Shown piece by piece: positions 1-10,138 of a stretch of 23,500 nt of DNA. Below the pieces are notes generated by a model. It did no database searches. It saw only the letters and a list, made by a program, of their open reading frames with translations, and was not told where the DNA came from. Made by a program: the position numbers and the translations under genes. This DNA comes from Neocallimastix lanati (nom. inval.). Lineage: Eukaryota; Neocallimastigomycota; Neocallimastigomycetes; Neocallimastigales; Neocallimastigaceae. Every line of letters starts with the position of its first letter. Position 1 is the stretch's first letter. Where the stretch lies: positions 1,014,001 through 1,037,500 of the forward strand of contig JACVTC010000054.1 in NCBI GenBank assembly GCA_016946835.1. Direction: 5' to 3'.

Positions 1-152
1 TTTTTATCAATTAAATTATTATTATATAATAATCATAGATAATGAATAATGAGTGATTAATAATTAAAAATAAATAAAAAATATTTAAATAAATGTACTA
101 TAAAGTATTTATATAGAATAAAATAATAAAATTATTATAACATTTTCTTTCT

Positions 153-641
153 TTACATATATTCTAAACTTGGAAAATAATCAGCATCCAAAAAAGTTTT
201 TGGAAATATACTTTTGAACAAATTACCTTCAAATATCCTATTAATAAATTAAAGTAAAATTAATTAAAAATATTTATAATATTAAATGTTCAATAAATAT
301 TATAATATATTTACAATTTTTTTAGTTCGGGTAACTTTGGAAATTGACTATAATCTATTACATCCACTTTAGTTTTTACAGCACTTGTAAAATGTATTGT
401 TCTATAATAAAAAACAATTTTATTAATATCATAAAATAATAGAAAGATATATATATATTGTTGGTTTTACTTACATCTCAACAACATGTTCATTATTACA
501 TTTAATGAAATCATCATTACAAGTAAAATTCCTGGATATAATATTACTATTAATGAAATTTATTACATTATCAATTTCATTACAATAAACAATTAATATA
601 TTAACAATAAAGCAATAAACATAAAAAACATTTATTTCCAT
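153..641 (-). CDS. Small or partial secreted LRR protein, 3 exons visible
   Basis: The ATG is at 641-639. Exons are 475-641, 315-401 and 157-237, joined by GT-AG introns (402-474, 238-314), both phase 2. The visible product is about 112 residues: a hydrophobic start resembling a signal peptide, a Cys pair (C41, C48) in a CNDD....C context, then LRR-like segments including FPKLPELKKL and FPSLEYM. Layout, Cys spacing and intron phase match the gene at 3254-7004, so the two are paralogues. After exon 3 the frame reads TAA at once (155-153), but that TAA lies inside a GTAAAG donor-like sequence at the expected phase-2 position. The gene therefore either stops here as a short or truncated protein, or splices on, possibly past the left edge. 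The only AG within reach (98-99) gives four more codons and a stop. Function is unknown; an extracellular LRR role is inferred. Confidence 0.6.
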
Positions 642-1123
642 TTTTTTTTTTCCTTTTTATTTATTTATTCAAGTTATTTTTATAAAATTAAATATTTATA
701 AATATTTTATTTTATTAGTTTTTTTATTTTCATTATTAATTTTTATTTTTTTTTTTTTTTTTTTTTTTGTTTAAAAAAAAAAAATCTATATGATTTAATG
801 ATTATAAAAAAATTAAATATAATGAATAATATTTCTATTAATTAAAAGTATCATTTTAGTGTAACCCAAAATTTTTAATAATTATTTTTCTAAAAATAAA
901 CTTTACAAATAATGTTAAAAAATAAAACATATATATATATATAAATAATCCATATACATATTTTTTATTAATAAAGATTTTATAAAAAGGTATTATGGTG
1001 TAACATAAAATACTATACTATACTATTTATTTATACTACAAAGTGAATTTACATTCAATTGAGTTTTTTATTCTGAATTTTCCAATAATTAAAAAAAAAA
1101 TATACATATATTATAAAATACTA
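642..1123. other. A+T-rich spacer upstream of the left-edge LRR gene
   Basis: This is the presumed promoter side of the minus-strand gene starting at 641. It holds poly(T) runs (about 740-768) and short AT dinucleotide stretches. I see no gene or recognisable motif. Confidence 0.5.
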
Positions 1124-1517
1124 TATATTATATTATATTATATTATATTATATTATATTATATTATATTATATTATATTATATTATATTATATTATATTA
1201 TATTATATTTTTTTTTTTTTTAGACAGGGAAGAGAATACACTTCCAAAACTTTATTAAATTTTATTTTAAAAAATACATGTAGGTGAAAAGTACATTTGC
1301 AATTAAAAATAAAAAATTTAAAAATAAAATAAAAAAAATAAAAAAAGCTCGAAAATACTATGTATTTCGGCAAGTTGTACTATGCGGGAATTTTTCCCTT
1401 CCTAACAAATAAAAAAAAAATAAAACCTAGAAGTAACATCTTTAAAATAGATAGTGTGGTGTCCACTTATATTATATTATATTATATTATATTATATTAT
1501 ATTATATTATATTATAT
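1124..1517. repeat. (TATTA)n pentanucleotide microsatellite, interrupted
   Basis: Pentanucleotide TATTA repeats fill 1124-1209 and resume at about 1468-1517. The roughly 260 bp between them is a retroposed fragment, listed separately. Open frames across the array encode only low-complexity residues and are not genes. Confidence 0.85.
1208..1467 (-). mobile_element. LINE 3' end (or SINE sharing it) inserted in the (TATTA)n array
   Basis: On the minus strand this piece ends with AATAAAG, then ...CCCTGTCT and a poly(A) of about 14 (T run 1208-1221). The coding LINE fragment at 1915-2579 ends the same way: CATGTATTTTTTAAA, AATAAAG, then TAGTCT plus poly(A). The two 3' ends are thus related. (TATTA)n lies on both sides, as expected if the target duplication came from the microsatellite. 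No reading frame is visible; it is either the 3' UTR of a severely 5'-truncated LINE or a SINE borrowing that tail. I see no tRNA-like A or B box. Confidence 0.55.
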
Positions 1518-1847
1518 TTTTATTTTTTATAAACTAATTTATTTATTTTAAATCATACTTTAATAAAAGAATTTAAATTTAGACCATAATCAAAATAGTC
1601 TTTATGTAACGTTCATTTTGATGCTCTAAATAATTTTTAATTATTTTATATGAATGAAAACCTTTTCTTCAGAGTAATATAGTTTAAAATAAGCAATGAA
1701 TAGATAAGCAAACAAGAAAAAAGAATATATTTTTATAAATTGAAAAATGTATATTGATATTTTTTTTAAAATAAATAAATAGCTAAAATAAGGAGTAACA
1801 ATAAAAATAGTAATTCAATAATAAAAGAAATTTTATTTTTAATCTAT

Positions 1848-1849
<2 letters not shown>
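1518..1849. other. A+T-rich spacer, no gene seen
   Basis: Ordinary A+T-rich sequence between the microsatellite and the poly(T) tract at 1850-1903. No open frame of note, repeat or motif is apparent. Confidence 0.5.

Positions 1850-1903
<54 letters not shown>
1850..1903. repeat. Poly(T) tract of about 54 bp
   Basis: An uninterrupted T run directly left of the LINE target-site duplication. It belongs to the pre-insertion target site and may be the tail of an older retroposed copy. Confidence 0.8.
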
Positions 1904-1906
<3 letters not shown>

Positions 1907-1911
1907 AAAAC

Positions 1912-1964
<53 letters not shown>

Positions 1965-2593
1965 CTAGGAATAAACTTTATTTAATAATATTTTTTTTAA
2001 AAAATACATGAAATTTAAATACATGAAAATTTTTTATATTAATATTAAAAAACTACGTTATGAGATTCGAGGACGAAAAGGCCTCTAACTCTTCCCATTC
2101 ATCGAAGATAACCCCATGTGGATGAAAATTATCATTCGAATCTGTATCAGAATTTCTTCTTTGCCTTATCGTTACGACGTCGACGCTCTTGACAACGGTA
2201 GGTCTAACACTATACAAATCGATCATGGTGTAAAAATCACCAATCACAATAGGCATAACGTTAGTAAGGAATTCCGCAAGCCCCACAAAATATGAAATCG
2301 GGAAAGAAGACTCGTTCGAAGGTGATTGAAAAATATTATTAATATATCGCCTTCTTTCCCCCGAGCCGATCTTTAAGATTTCAAATACTGCATTTCCGCC
2401 AAGAAGGAGACACAGCACGTAAAAATTGATATTATCATCAAAATCTTCCTCTTTATCATCAGGAATGTTCAATGATTTCTCATGAACAATTAGAGAAAAA
2501 TTAATAAAAATTTCATCAACAAAGGGAATGAAATGTTGCCTAAATTCTTCAAATTTAGGACATAAAAGTATCCAGTGTGTTTACTAAAACGAT
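1901..2593 (-). mobile_element. 5'-truncated LINE (non-LTR retrotransposon) with target-site duplication
   Basis: A 14-bp direct repeat TTTACTAAAACGAT occurs at 1901-1914 and 2580-2593. Between the copies, in minus-strand order, are the end of a coding region (to 2053), a 3' UTR with AATAAA about 20 bases before the tail, and a poly(A) of about 47 (T run 1915-1961). This is the signature of target-primed reverse transcription with 5' truncation. The insert is also clearly richer in G+C than its surroundings. The perfect duplication and long tail suggest a fairly recent insertion. Confidence 0.85.
2053..2579 (-). pseudogene. C-terminal fragment of a LINE reverse-transcriptase protein
   Basis: The frame is open from the left-hand edge of the duplication (2580) to a TAG at 2053-2055, about 174 residues. 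It begins with HWILLCPKFEEFRQHF, the HxxxxCPxFxxxR-type segment seen near the C terminus of many LINE ORF2 proteins, after the RT domain. The remainder is an acidic and hydrophobic tail that I do not recognise. Two stop codons lie directly upstream in the duplicated target sequence, so there is no native start. RT and endonuclease domains are absent. It is a dead 5'-truncated copy and its frame is undamaged, as expected for a young insertion. Confidence 0.7.
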
Positions 2594-3253
2594 ATTTCAT
2601 TATTTTATCCATATATTGTATACATTATATAATAGTAATAAAAAGTACAATTAATTTAGGTTCTTTAAAAGATAGAGTTTGTATAGCATAATTATTTTCT
2701 ATATTATCAAATACTTTAAATTTAAAAACTTTATTTTTATTTTATTTTATTTTATCTTATTTTATTTTATTTTATTTTAATTATTTATTTTACTTTTATT
2801 TTTATTTTTAATTTTTCTAATACTGAATTTTTTTTTTCTTTTACTCTTAATTAACTTTTATTTTTTATTTCAATATTTCAATATATTTTTTTTCTGTATT
2901 AATATTTCATAAAGTTTATTTATTATTTATATTGAAATTTTTTGAAATTTTTTGAAATTTTTTTTTTTTTTATTTTTTTATTTTTTTATTTTTTTATTTT
3001 TTTATATTTAATTTATTTAGTAATATATTAATATATTATTTATTCATTAGACCAATAAATATATTAGACCTAATGAATTTATTTTTAATTTATTCGTAAA
3101 TTTAAAATTTATAATTCATTTCATTTTATATTTTATTTTAATTTATTGTCATTATGATTATTAATCATATATTCTTATATATATATTATATATATATTTA
3201 ATATTTTTTTATATATAAAAATAATTAAAAAAAAAAAAAAAGTTTAATTATTT
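2594..3253. other. A+T-rich spacer with (TTTTA)n and (T)nA tracts
   Basis: This lies 3' of the minus-strand LRR membrane-protein gene and presumably holds its 3' UTR and polyadenylation site. It contains (TTTTA)n at about 2731-2780 and a heptanucleotide TTTTTTA tract at about 2966-3003. No gene is seen. Confidence 0.55.
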
Positions 3254-6200
3254 TTATTGTGAATATGGTGGTAATTGATCATCATTATCATTATTTTTAT
3301 TTTTATCTTCTTCATTTATTTTTTTATTAAATAACCTTTCTTCTTCATATAACATTTCTTTTTTAATTTTAGCCTGTAATTTAATTTCCTCTTCATCTAA
3401 ATCACTAGTTGTACTTATATTATTTATTTGATTCGAACTTGTAGCCATTAATGGCATATTCGACAAACCAATATTATTATTATTATTATTTAATTGATTA
3501 ACATTATTATTAATATCATTTAATTGATTACCATTATCATTATTATTATTTAATTGATTACCAATATTATTTAAATTTTGAATGTCGAATTGTGTATTCA
3601 AGTTATAATTACCATTATTAACAGGTAATTGAGGATTCATTTGTGCAGTAAAGCCATTGATACCAAAATTACCAAAATATGGTGAAACTTGACCAAATTG
3701 GTAGTTAAATGGCAAAATAAAATTTGAGGTACTTGCATTATCAATGAATTGAGGACTTAATTGTTGGCTTAAATTTGAAGTACTTACATTAGCTATTGTT
3801 GGAGAAGTTACTTGAGTACTTACATTAGCAATTATTGGAGAAGTAACTTGAGTATTTACATTAGCAATTGTTGGAGAAGTAACTTGAGTATTTACATTAG
3901 CAATTGTTGGAGAAGTAACTTGAGTATTTACATTAGCAATTGTTGGAGAAGTAACTTGAGTATTTACATTAGCAATTGTTGGAGAAGTTAACTGAGTACT
4001 TACATTAGCAATTGTTGGAGAAGTTAACTGAGTACTTACATTAGCAATTGTTGAAGAAGTTATTTGAGTATTAACATTAGTAGTTGTTGGTACACTTAAA
4101 TTAGATGGTTGAGGACTTAATTGATTATTTAATTGTTGTCTTAAAGTTGAATTATTTTCATTACCAGACACTTGAGGGCTTAATTGTTCTTCCGTTAAAA
4201 AGTTACTACTACCATTATCTTCATTCATATTTGAAATATACAGATTTTCAGGGGGATAAATATTAGAAACGTTATTATTTGGTTTGTTCACAACTCCATT
4301 AGAAACACTGGTATTTAATCTTTTATCTTCAGAATTATTTAATTTCAATTTACTAACATATTCTCTACTTTTTTCATTATCATTAAAAGCATAAGTTGCA
4401 TTATTTTCATCTTTAACTAAAAAACGAAGATCTTTATCTTTTTTTCTATTAAAGAAGAAATAAATAATAAATGATATTATTAATACAAGAACTATTATCA
4501 TTCCAATAATAAGTATTTTATTTTTTTCAAAAAATGATTCTTCTTTAGTAGTTTTAAAATCTTTTAAAGAATTATCTTGAAGTTGCTTAATTTCATTTAA
4601 ATCTTCTTCAGTACAAATTTTTGGAGATTCAATATCTATATTTGTACATTGATTCTCTTTTTGGAAACATACAGCTGAATGTTGAATCTTGCAATTTTCA
4701 ACATGGTGATCAAAATTAAATGAACCCTTTATTGATATTTTATTATTTTCTATGTTTCTATATGTATATGTAAAAAAAAAAAAAATTATTTTATTAAATT
4801 AAAAATTTAAATTAATATTAAAAATTCATGAATTTTTATTATAATTATTTTTAATTTCTGTATACATTATTTCTAAAGGTAAAGAACTTAATTCATCAGG
4901 TAATACAGATATGCTGTTTTCACCTAATTCACTTTTGCATAAAAAATAATAATAATAATAACAATAATAATAATAATATTAAAATTAAAAAAAAAAAAAA
5001 TATATATATATATATATATTATATTTAAAAAATGCATTTTATATATATTTTGATATATATATACTATTAAAATAATTAATTAAATGACATACAGATCTTT
5101 TAAATTTGTTAAATTGCTAATTGATTTTGGAATAACTGTTATACCAGTATTAGTTAAATTTCTATAATTATGAAATGTTATTTAATAATACAAAAAATAA
5201 AATTTAATTTTTTGTTTTTTCAACAAAAAAAATAATAGTAATACTAATAATAATAAATGAAAAAATAAAAATAAAAATACAATATCGATTATTTGATATA
5301 ACATAATATACTTACAACGCAGTTAATTTTGTTAAATTATTATTAATATCATTAAATAAATTATCTGAATCTGCTAATGGATTATTCGATATTCCACTAA
5401 ATATGAATAATAATTAATTTATGAGAAATAAAAAATAATCAATTTATTCATTTATCATTTCAAATTTTTTTTTTATTTATTTATTTAACTTACAGATATT
5501 TAAGATTTTTTAAAATATTAACATCTATTGTATTAATTTTAGTTTCATATATTTCACTATAGAAAATAAAATAATATTTAATATTTTAAAATAGGCTTTT
5601 TTATATATATAAATATATATCATTTATAAAATAATTATTACAGGCTTTCAAGATTTGGAGGAATAGCTAAGAGTCCATTTATTGGATTTTTACGTATATC
5701 ACTATTCCATATTATTTAAAATAAATAAAATAATAAAATTAAAAAAAAGTTATTAATAAATATTTATAATTAGACATTTTATTAGTTTCAATATTAATTA
5801 ATTAATTATTGTTATTACAGTTTTTTCAACGAATTGAAATTTTTTATTTCATCAGTAATTACTCCTTCAATTGAATTACTCCTTAATTTTCTAATTTTTT
5901 TTTTTTTTTTTAAGAAATAAAAAAGTCAATACATTTAAGAAAATTTCAAATTTAAATATAATATAATATTATTACAATATTTCCAATTGCTTTAAACTTT
6001 GAAGATGATATGGAAAATCTTTAAATTTACAAACTCTAATTTCTCTGGTTATTCATTGATTTTATATTTTATATTAATTAATACTTGATATTTATTTTGA
6101 TATTTTTTATACTTTCAATTTTATATATTATAAATAATATATTTATTATTTTTATTTACTAATTATTTTAAAGTATTAAACTACTTACAAATATTTCAAA

Positions 6201-6336
6201 TTTTGTAAATTAGCTACTTCTTTATTAACTTCTGTACTATATTCAGTATCAATAAGAAACCTACAATAAATCAATTATAATTATTAAACATATTAATACT
6301 ACAAAATTATAATAATAAAATAATATAAAAATAATA

Positions 6337-6373
<37 letters not shown>

Positions 6374-7004
6374 TTTTTGTATTTTATAATATTAATTATA
6401 ATATTTTTTTTTTAAGAATAAAATTTTATATTACGAACTTACAATTTTTCTATTGTAGATTGGAATAATTTAGCTGGATAAGTATTAAAGCTAGCTAACT
6501 GTCTATTAAATTTTTTAATTTATAAAAATTATTAATATAAATTAAAATGACAAATATCAATTTTTGCAAGTATTAATTATAATACATATATATATTTACA
6601 AAGATTTTAATTCAGGCAAGTCAGGATAATTTTTATAATCCATTACACCCTCCGTTGATATAAGAAAACTTTATTAACAACATTATAATTTATATAATAT
6701 AACATTTTTATATTGCATATTTTTAAAAATATTATTATTATTTTAATTATTAAAATTAAACTATTGTTATTATTATCATTATTATTATTATTATTTATAT
6801 TTACACAGTAGTAATTTTATTTGGTTCTTCACAACGAACATAGTCTGGTATATTACAACAATTATCATTTTTTTCATTAAGAGGTTTATTATTATCCGTT
6901 AAAAATTGTTTAAATTTATTACATTGTTCCTGCAGTGTTTGTTGAGAAACAACAAAACAAATATTCAACAATAATATAAATAAATACAAAATGTAATTTT
7001 TCAT
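3254..7004 (-). CDS. LRR type I membrane (receptor-like) protein, 12 exons
   Basis: Exons (minus strand): 6805-7004, 6600-6668, 6443-6502, 6189-6260, 5976-6044, 5819-5890, 5642-5701, 5494-5556, 5316-5396, 5093-5161, 4866-4931 and 3254-4757, giving 794 residues. All introns are GT-AG (donors mostly GTAA) and phase 2, most splitting the Leu codon that opens each LRR. Residues 1-20 form a signal peptide (LLLNICFVVS). C28, C49, C50 and C58 make an N-terminal cap, about ten LRRs follow (67-294), and a Cys-containing segment (CKIQHSAVC) precedes a transmembrane helix at about 374-397 (IIVLVLIISFIIYFFF). The roughly 400-residue Asn/Gln/Ser tail has eight 12-residue repeats, an acidic and charged stretch, and ends PPYSQ. 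There is no kinase domain. A surface recognition role is inferred from the architecture; the ligand is unknown. The model is supported by an unbroken frame through all joins. Confidence 0.82.
3791..4078 (-). repeat. 36-bp tandem repeat encoding NVNTQVTSPTIA, eight copies
   Basis: Eight back-to-back 36-bp units lie in the last exon of the LRR membrane gene, with a partial ninth (NVST). Variants are N/S at position 3, V/L/I at position 6 and rare P-to-S or T-to-I changes. The central units are nearly identical at the DNA level, so the array was homogenised recently and its copy number is likely polymorphic. It lies on the predicted cytoplasmic side. Confidence 0.9.
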
Positions 7005-7226
7005 TTTAACCTGGATGCCTAAAATATTTACTTAGTACTTTTTCTATTTATTTTATTTTTTATTTTAATTTTTTTTTTTTTTTTTTTTTTTTTTTATCTT
7101 TTAACAGAAATTTGAACATAAAAAAATAGTATTTATAGTTCATATATTAAATGAAACATTAATTTAACCAATTAACAAGAGGTTAAATAAATTTTTTAAA
7201 ATTAATTACTAACAAACTATCAAACT
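7005..7226. promoter_or_regulatory. Upstream region of the LRR membrane-protein gene
   Basis: This 5' flank of the minus-strand gene starting at 7004 has a poly(T) of about 25 bp at 7071-7095, which is poly(A) on the coding strand. Homopolymer tracts of this kind can exclude nucleosomes in fungal promoters. I see no specific TATA or factor site. Confidence 0.3.
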
Positions 7227-7298
7227 TTATAAAATATAATAATATGTATCCTAGTATTAAAAAAATAATACTAGGATACATATTATTACATTTTATAA
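7227..7298. repeat. Inverted repeat, 33-bp arms, 6-base loop
   Basis: Arms 7227-7259 and 7266-7298 are complementary except for one pair, with an A6 loop. The core GTATCCTAGTATTA is not simple sequence, so this is not a chance AT palindrome. It lies between the start of the LRR gene and the end of the mucin-like gene. It could be a foldback remnant or a template-switch product; no protein is linked to it. Confidence 0.8.
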
Positions 7299-7879
7299 CA
7301 CAATTATCAAATAACTTTATAAATTATAATAATGAATAATTATTTATTAATTTTTTCCCTTTCCAAAGTATTATTAAAACATCCTTATTACAGTAATTAT
7401 TTATAAATTATACACCTTTATTTATTTCTTCATTATTTAAATATAAAAGCATTCACAAAAAGCTTTTTTTTGGTTATTTAACAATTTCTTTTTATTTATT
7501 ATTATTTTTTTTTTTTTTTTACTATCTAATACGTTTTAAGAAATAAATTCAATTATATTTATATATTATTTAATAATATTATTTATTTCTAAAATACTAC
7601 TTTATTAATTTTCCATATTCTTATTTTAAATAATTTTATTAAATATTTAATCTTCAAAATTATTTAAAATAATCCATTTGTTGATTATTTATTTATTTAT
7701 TTATTATTTATTTATTATTTGTTTTTTATTTGTTTATCATTTGTTTATTATTTATTTATATATTTAATATTAATTAATTATTTAATTATTAATTTATTAT
7801 TTATTTATTTATTTATTTATTATTATTTCTATTTTATATTATTTTTAACAAAAATTAAGAATAATAATTTTTAATATAT
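7299..7879. other. A+T-rich spacer 3' of the mucin-like gene
   Basis: It contains poly(T) and degenerate TTTA tracts (about 7680-7830) downstream of the minus-strand stop at 7880. It presumably includes that gene's 3' UTR. No further gene is seen. Confidence 0.5.
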
Positions 7880-8683
7880 TTAATTCTTTTTAGCTTTAAC
7901 GACGCATACACGCTTCTTCTTTGGTTTTTCCTTTTTATCTTCTTCATCACCTGATTCATTACCATTATCAAGAGCAGCAGTGGTTTCTGGTTTAGAAGAA
8001 TCTGATTCAGAATCAGTTGGAACTGGTTTTGGAGCTTCAGTAGTAGCTGGTTCAGCAGAATCTGATTCAGCATCAGTTGGAACTGGTTTTGAAGCTTCAG
8101 TAGTAGCTGGTTCAGCAGAATCTGATTCAGCATCAGTTGGAACTGGTTTTGGAGCTTCAGTAGTAGTAGTAGAAGAGGTAGTTTGTTCTGAATCAGTGGT
8201 GGTAGTAGTAGAAGAGGTAGTTTCTTCTGAATCAGTGGTGGTAGTGGTGGTAGTAGTAGAAGAGGTAGTTTCTTCTGAATCAGTGGTGGTAGTGGTGGTA
8301 GTAGTAGTAGAAGAGGTAGTTTGTTCTGATTCAGTGGTGGTAGTAGTAGTTGGTTTATCAGTTTCTACTGGAGCAGCAATTTGAGTTGTTAAAGTTACAG
8401 TGGTAGTGGTAGAAGAAGTAGTTGTTGTGGTAGTGGTAGTAGTTGATTCTGGTTCAGTAGTAGTGGTGGTGGTAGTGGTAGTAGTTAGTTCTGCTTCAGG
8501 TGTGGTAGTAGTAGAAGAAGAAGTAGTTGTAGAAGAGCTAGTAGTAGTGGTCTCATCTCCACCAATAGTTGGAACACGGGTTGTTTCTCCATAATCTTCT
8601 CCAACAGTTTGAGCATATACACTACTTATTAAAGCAATTATAGCAATATAAGCCAAAATTATAGTTCTTAATTTAAATTCCAT
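7880..8683 (-). CDS. Secreted mucin-like Thr/Ser-rich protein, 267 aa
   Basis: A single-exon gene with ATG at 8683-8681. Residues 1-24 are a clear signal peptide (IILAYIAIIALISSVYA, then Q). A long Thr/Ser domain follows, with runs of Thr broken by SSS and acidic insertions such as DSEETTSS, then three 20-residue units built on PKPVPTDAESDS (positions 7981-8160). The C terminus is acidic then strongly basic (EEDKKEKPKKKR) with one Cys near the end. It looks like a heavily O-glycosylated secreted or wall-associated protein; no enzyme domain or GPI-anchor signal is visible. The basic tail after the glycosylated stalk is unusual and might bind anionic surfaces. The frame is real: one frame carries signal peptide and composition together, and the other frames are repeat shadows. 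Function is unknown. Confidence 0.85.
   Translation of the reverse strand: MEFKLRTIILAYIAIIALISSVYAQTVGEDYGETTRVPTIGGDETTTTSSSTTTSSSTTTTPEAELTTTTTTTTTTEPESTTTTTTTTTSSTTTTVTLTTQIAAPVETDKPTTTTTTESEQTTSSTTTTTTTTTDSEETTSSTTTTTTTTDSEETTSSTTTTTDSEQTTSSTTTTEAPKPVPTDAESDSAEPATTEASKPVPTDAESDSAEPATTEAPKPVPTDSESDSSKPETTAALDNGNESGDEEDKKEKPKKKRVCVVKAKKN
7981..8160 (-). repeat. Three 60-bp tandem repeats in the mucin-like gene
   Basis: Three near-identical 60-bp units each encode about 20 residues including KPVPTDAESDSAEPATT. The first unit on the coding strand is closest to the Thr-rich stalk. The copy at 7981-8040 is the most diverged (SESDSSKPETT). Confidence 0.85.
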
Positions 8684-9794
8684 TGTTCAACTATTAATTT
8701 TAAAAATTTTCAACATTTTTTGGTTAGTTCAAATATATTATTTAATATATATTTAATTATATTATTTATTTTTTAGCACTTTTCATCTTACGTACAAAAA
8801 AAAAATCTATGTTTATTTTATTTTTAAACAAATTAATATTTATTTATTATTTTTCTTTTTTTTTTTTTTTTTTTATAATTTTTATCTATATATATATATA
8901 TATATATAATTTTTATTTTTTTTTTTAAAATAACAATTTTTTGAAGTGATTTTTTTTTCTTTTATATCTTTTTTTTATTGAATATTATATAAAATTAAAA
9001 TTATAAATAAGTTATTTTTTAAATTATATTATTAAACATAAAACCCTTTTAAATTAACATATATTAATAATATATATAATATATTATGATTATATTTTAA
9101 AATAATATATTATTTTATATTAAGTACAATTAATACAAATTATTAATTATTAATTAATTGTTTGTACTACACTTTTTTTTTTTAAAAAAAAAAATTAATA
9201 ACAGCCAAATAAAACTATGATATATTGTTCAACCTTTTTTTTTTTTTTTTTTTTTGTTTTATTAATAAATATTAATATTAAGTATAATAAAACCAATAAA
9301 TTAAATTTATAAAAATGTCTAATAAATGATAATAAAAATTCATCATTTATTCATTTATACAAGTTGTACGATTATCAATTTTATTTTATTTTATTCTTTT
9401 TTATTCAATTTGTACTTTAATTATATTCATGTTCTACTGTTTATTTTGTAATAATTTTATATTCATATTAATTAATTAACTAATTAGGTGAAATAATATT
9501 TATATAATAATATTTAATAATTCTATACAATTAATATAAAACATATTATGATAATTGATAAATTTTTTAAAAAGAGGGAAAAAAAACAAAACAAACCAAA
9601 AAAACACTAAAACAATAACAAACAAAAAATAAATGAATGAATAAAAGATAAATAAATAAATAAATAAAAGATAAATATAATAAATTTAAATTTTAAATTT
9701 TTTTTATTTATTTGCATATAAAATAAAAATTAAAATAAAAAGTGGATGGAATATTATTTATTAAATTTAATAATTAAATTTAAGAAAAACAACT
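8684..9794. other. A+T-rich spacer upstream of the mucin-like gene
   Basis: This is the 5' flank of the gene starting at 8683, followed by simple sequence: poly(T) at about 8854-8873 and 9235-9255, and (TA)n at about 8888-8907. A small hairpin (AATAAATGAT and ATCATTTATT) lies at about 9319-9349. No coding region is recognised. Confidence 0.5.
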
Positions 9795-10089
9795 AAAACG
9801 AAAACGAAAATGAAAACGAAAATGAAAATGAAAATGAATAATGAATAATAAATAATTGAATAATAAATAATTGAATAATAAATAATTGAATAATAAATAA
9901 TTGAATAATAAATAATTGAATAATTAAATAATAAATAATAATTAATAATTAATAACTAATAATAAATAATAAATAATTATATAAGAGTATTTACTAATAA
10001 ATAATAAATAATAAATAATAAATAATAAATAATAAATAATAAATAATAAATAATAAATAATAAATAATAAATAATTGAATAATAAATAA

Positions 10090-10136
<47 letters not shown>
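9795..10136. repeat. Stacked minisatellites: 6-, 15- and 7-bp units, then poly(A)
   Basis: In order: GAAAAY hexamer (about 9795-9838), AATAATAAATAATTG 15-mer (about 9848-9925), AATAAAT heptamer (about 9994-10074) and a poly(A) of about 46 (10091-10136). The units look like successive slippage expansions of one A+T-rich seed. Frames across it encode Phe/Tyr/Ile runs only. Confidence 0.8.

Positions 10137-10138
<2 letters not shown>

Noticed and set aside
1043-1551. Two plus-strand Tyr/Ile-rich frames
   Set aside because: They are products of the (TATTA)n array; nothing outside the repeat looks coding.
7855-8133. Minus-strand LNQ-repeat frame
   Set aside because: It is an alternative frame of the 60-bp repeats in the mucin-like gene.
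7980-8594. Two plus-strand Val/Ser frames
   Set aside because: They are antisense shadows of Thr/Ser codon repeats in the mucin-like gene, which has the signal peptide and sensible composition.
9795-10080. CRISPR-like array
   Set aside because: Units are contiguous 6-15 bp simple repeats without unique spacers, in a eukaryotic context.
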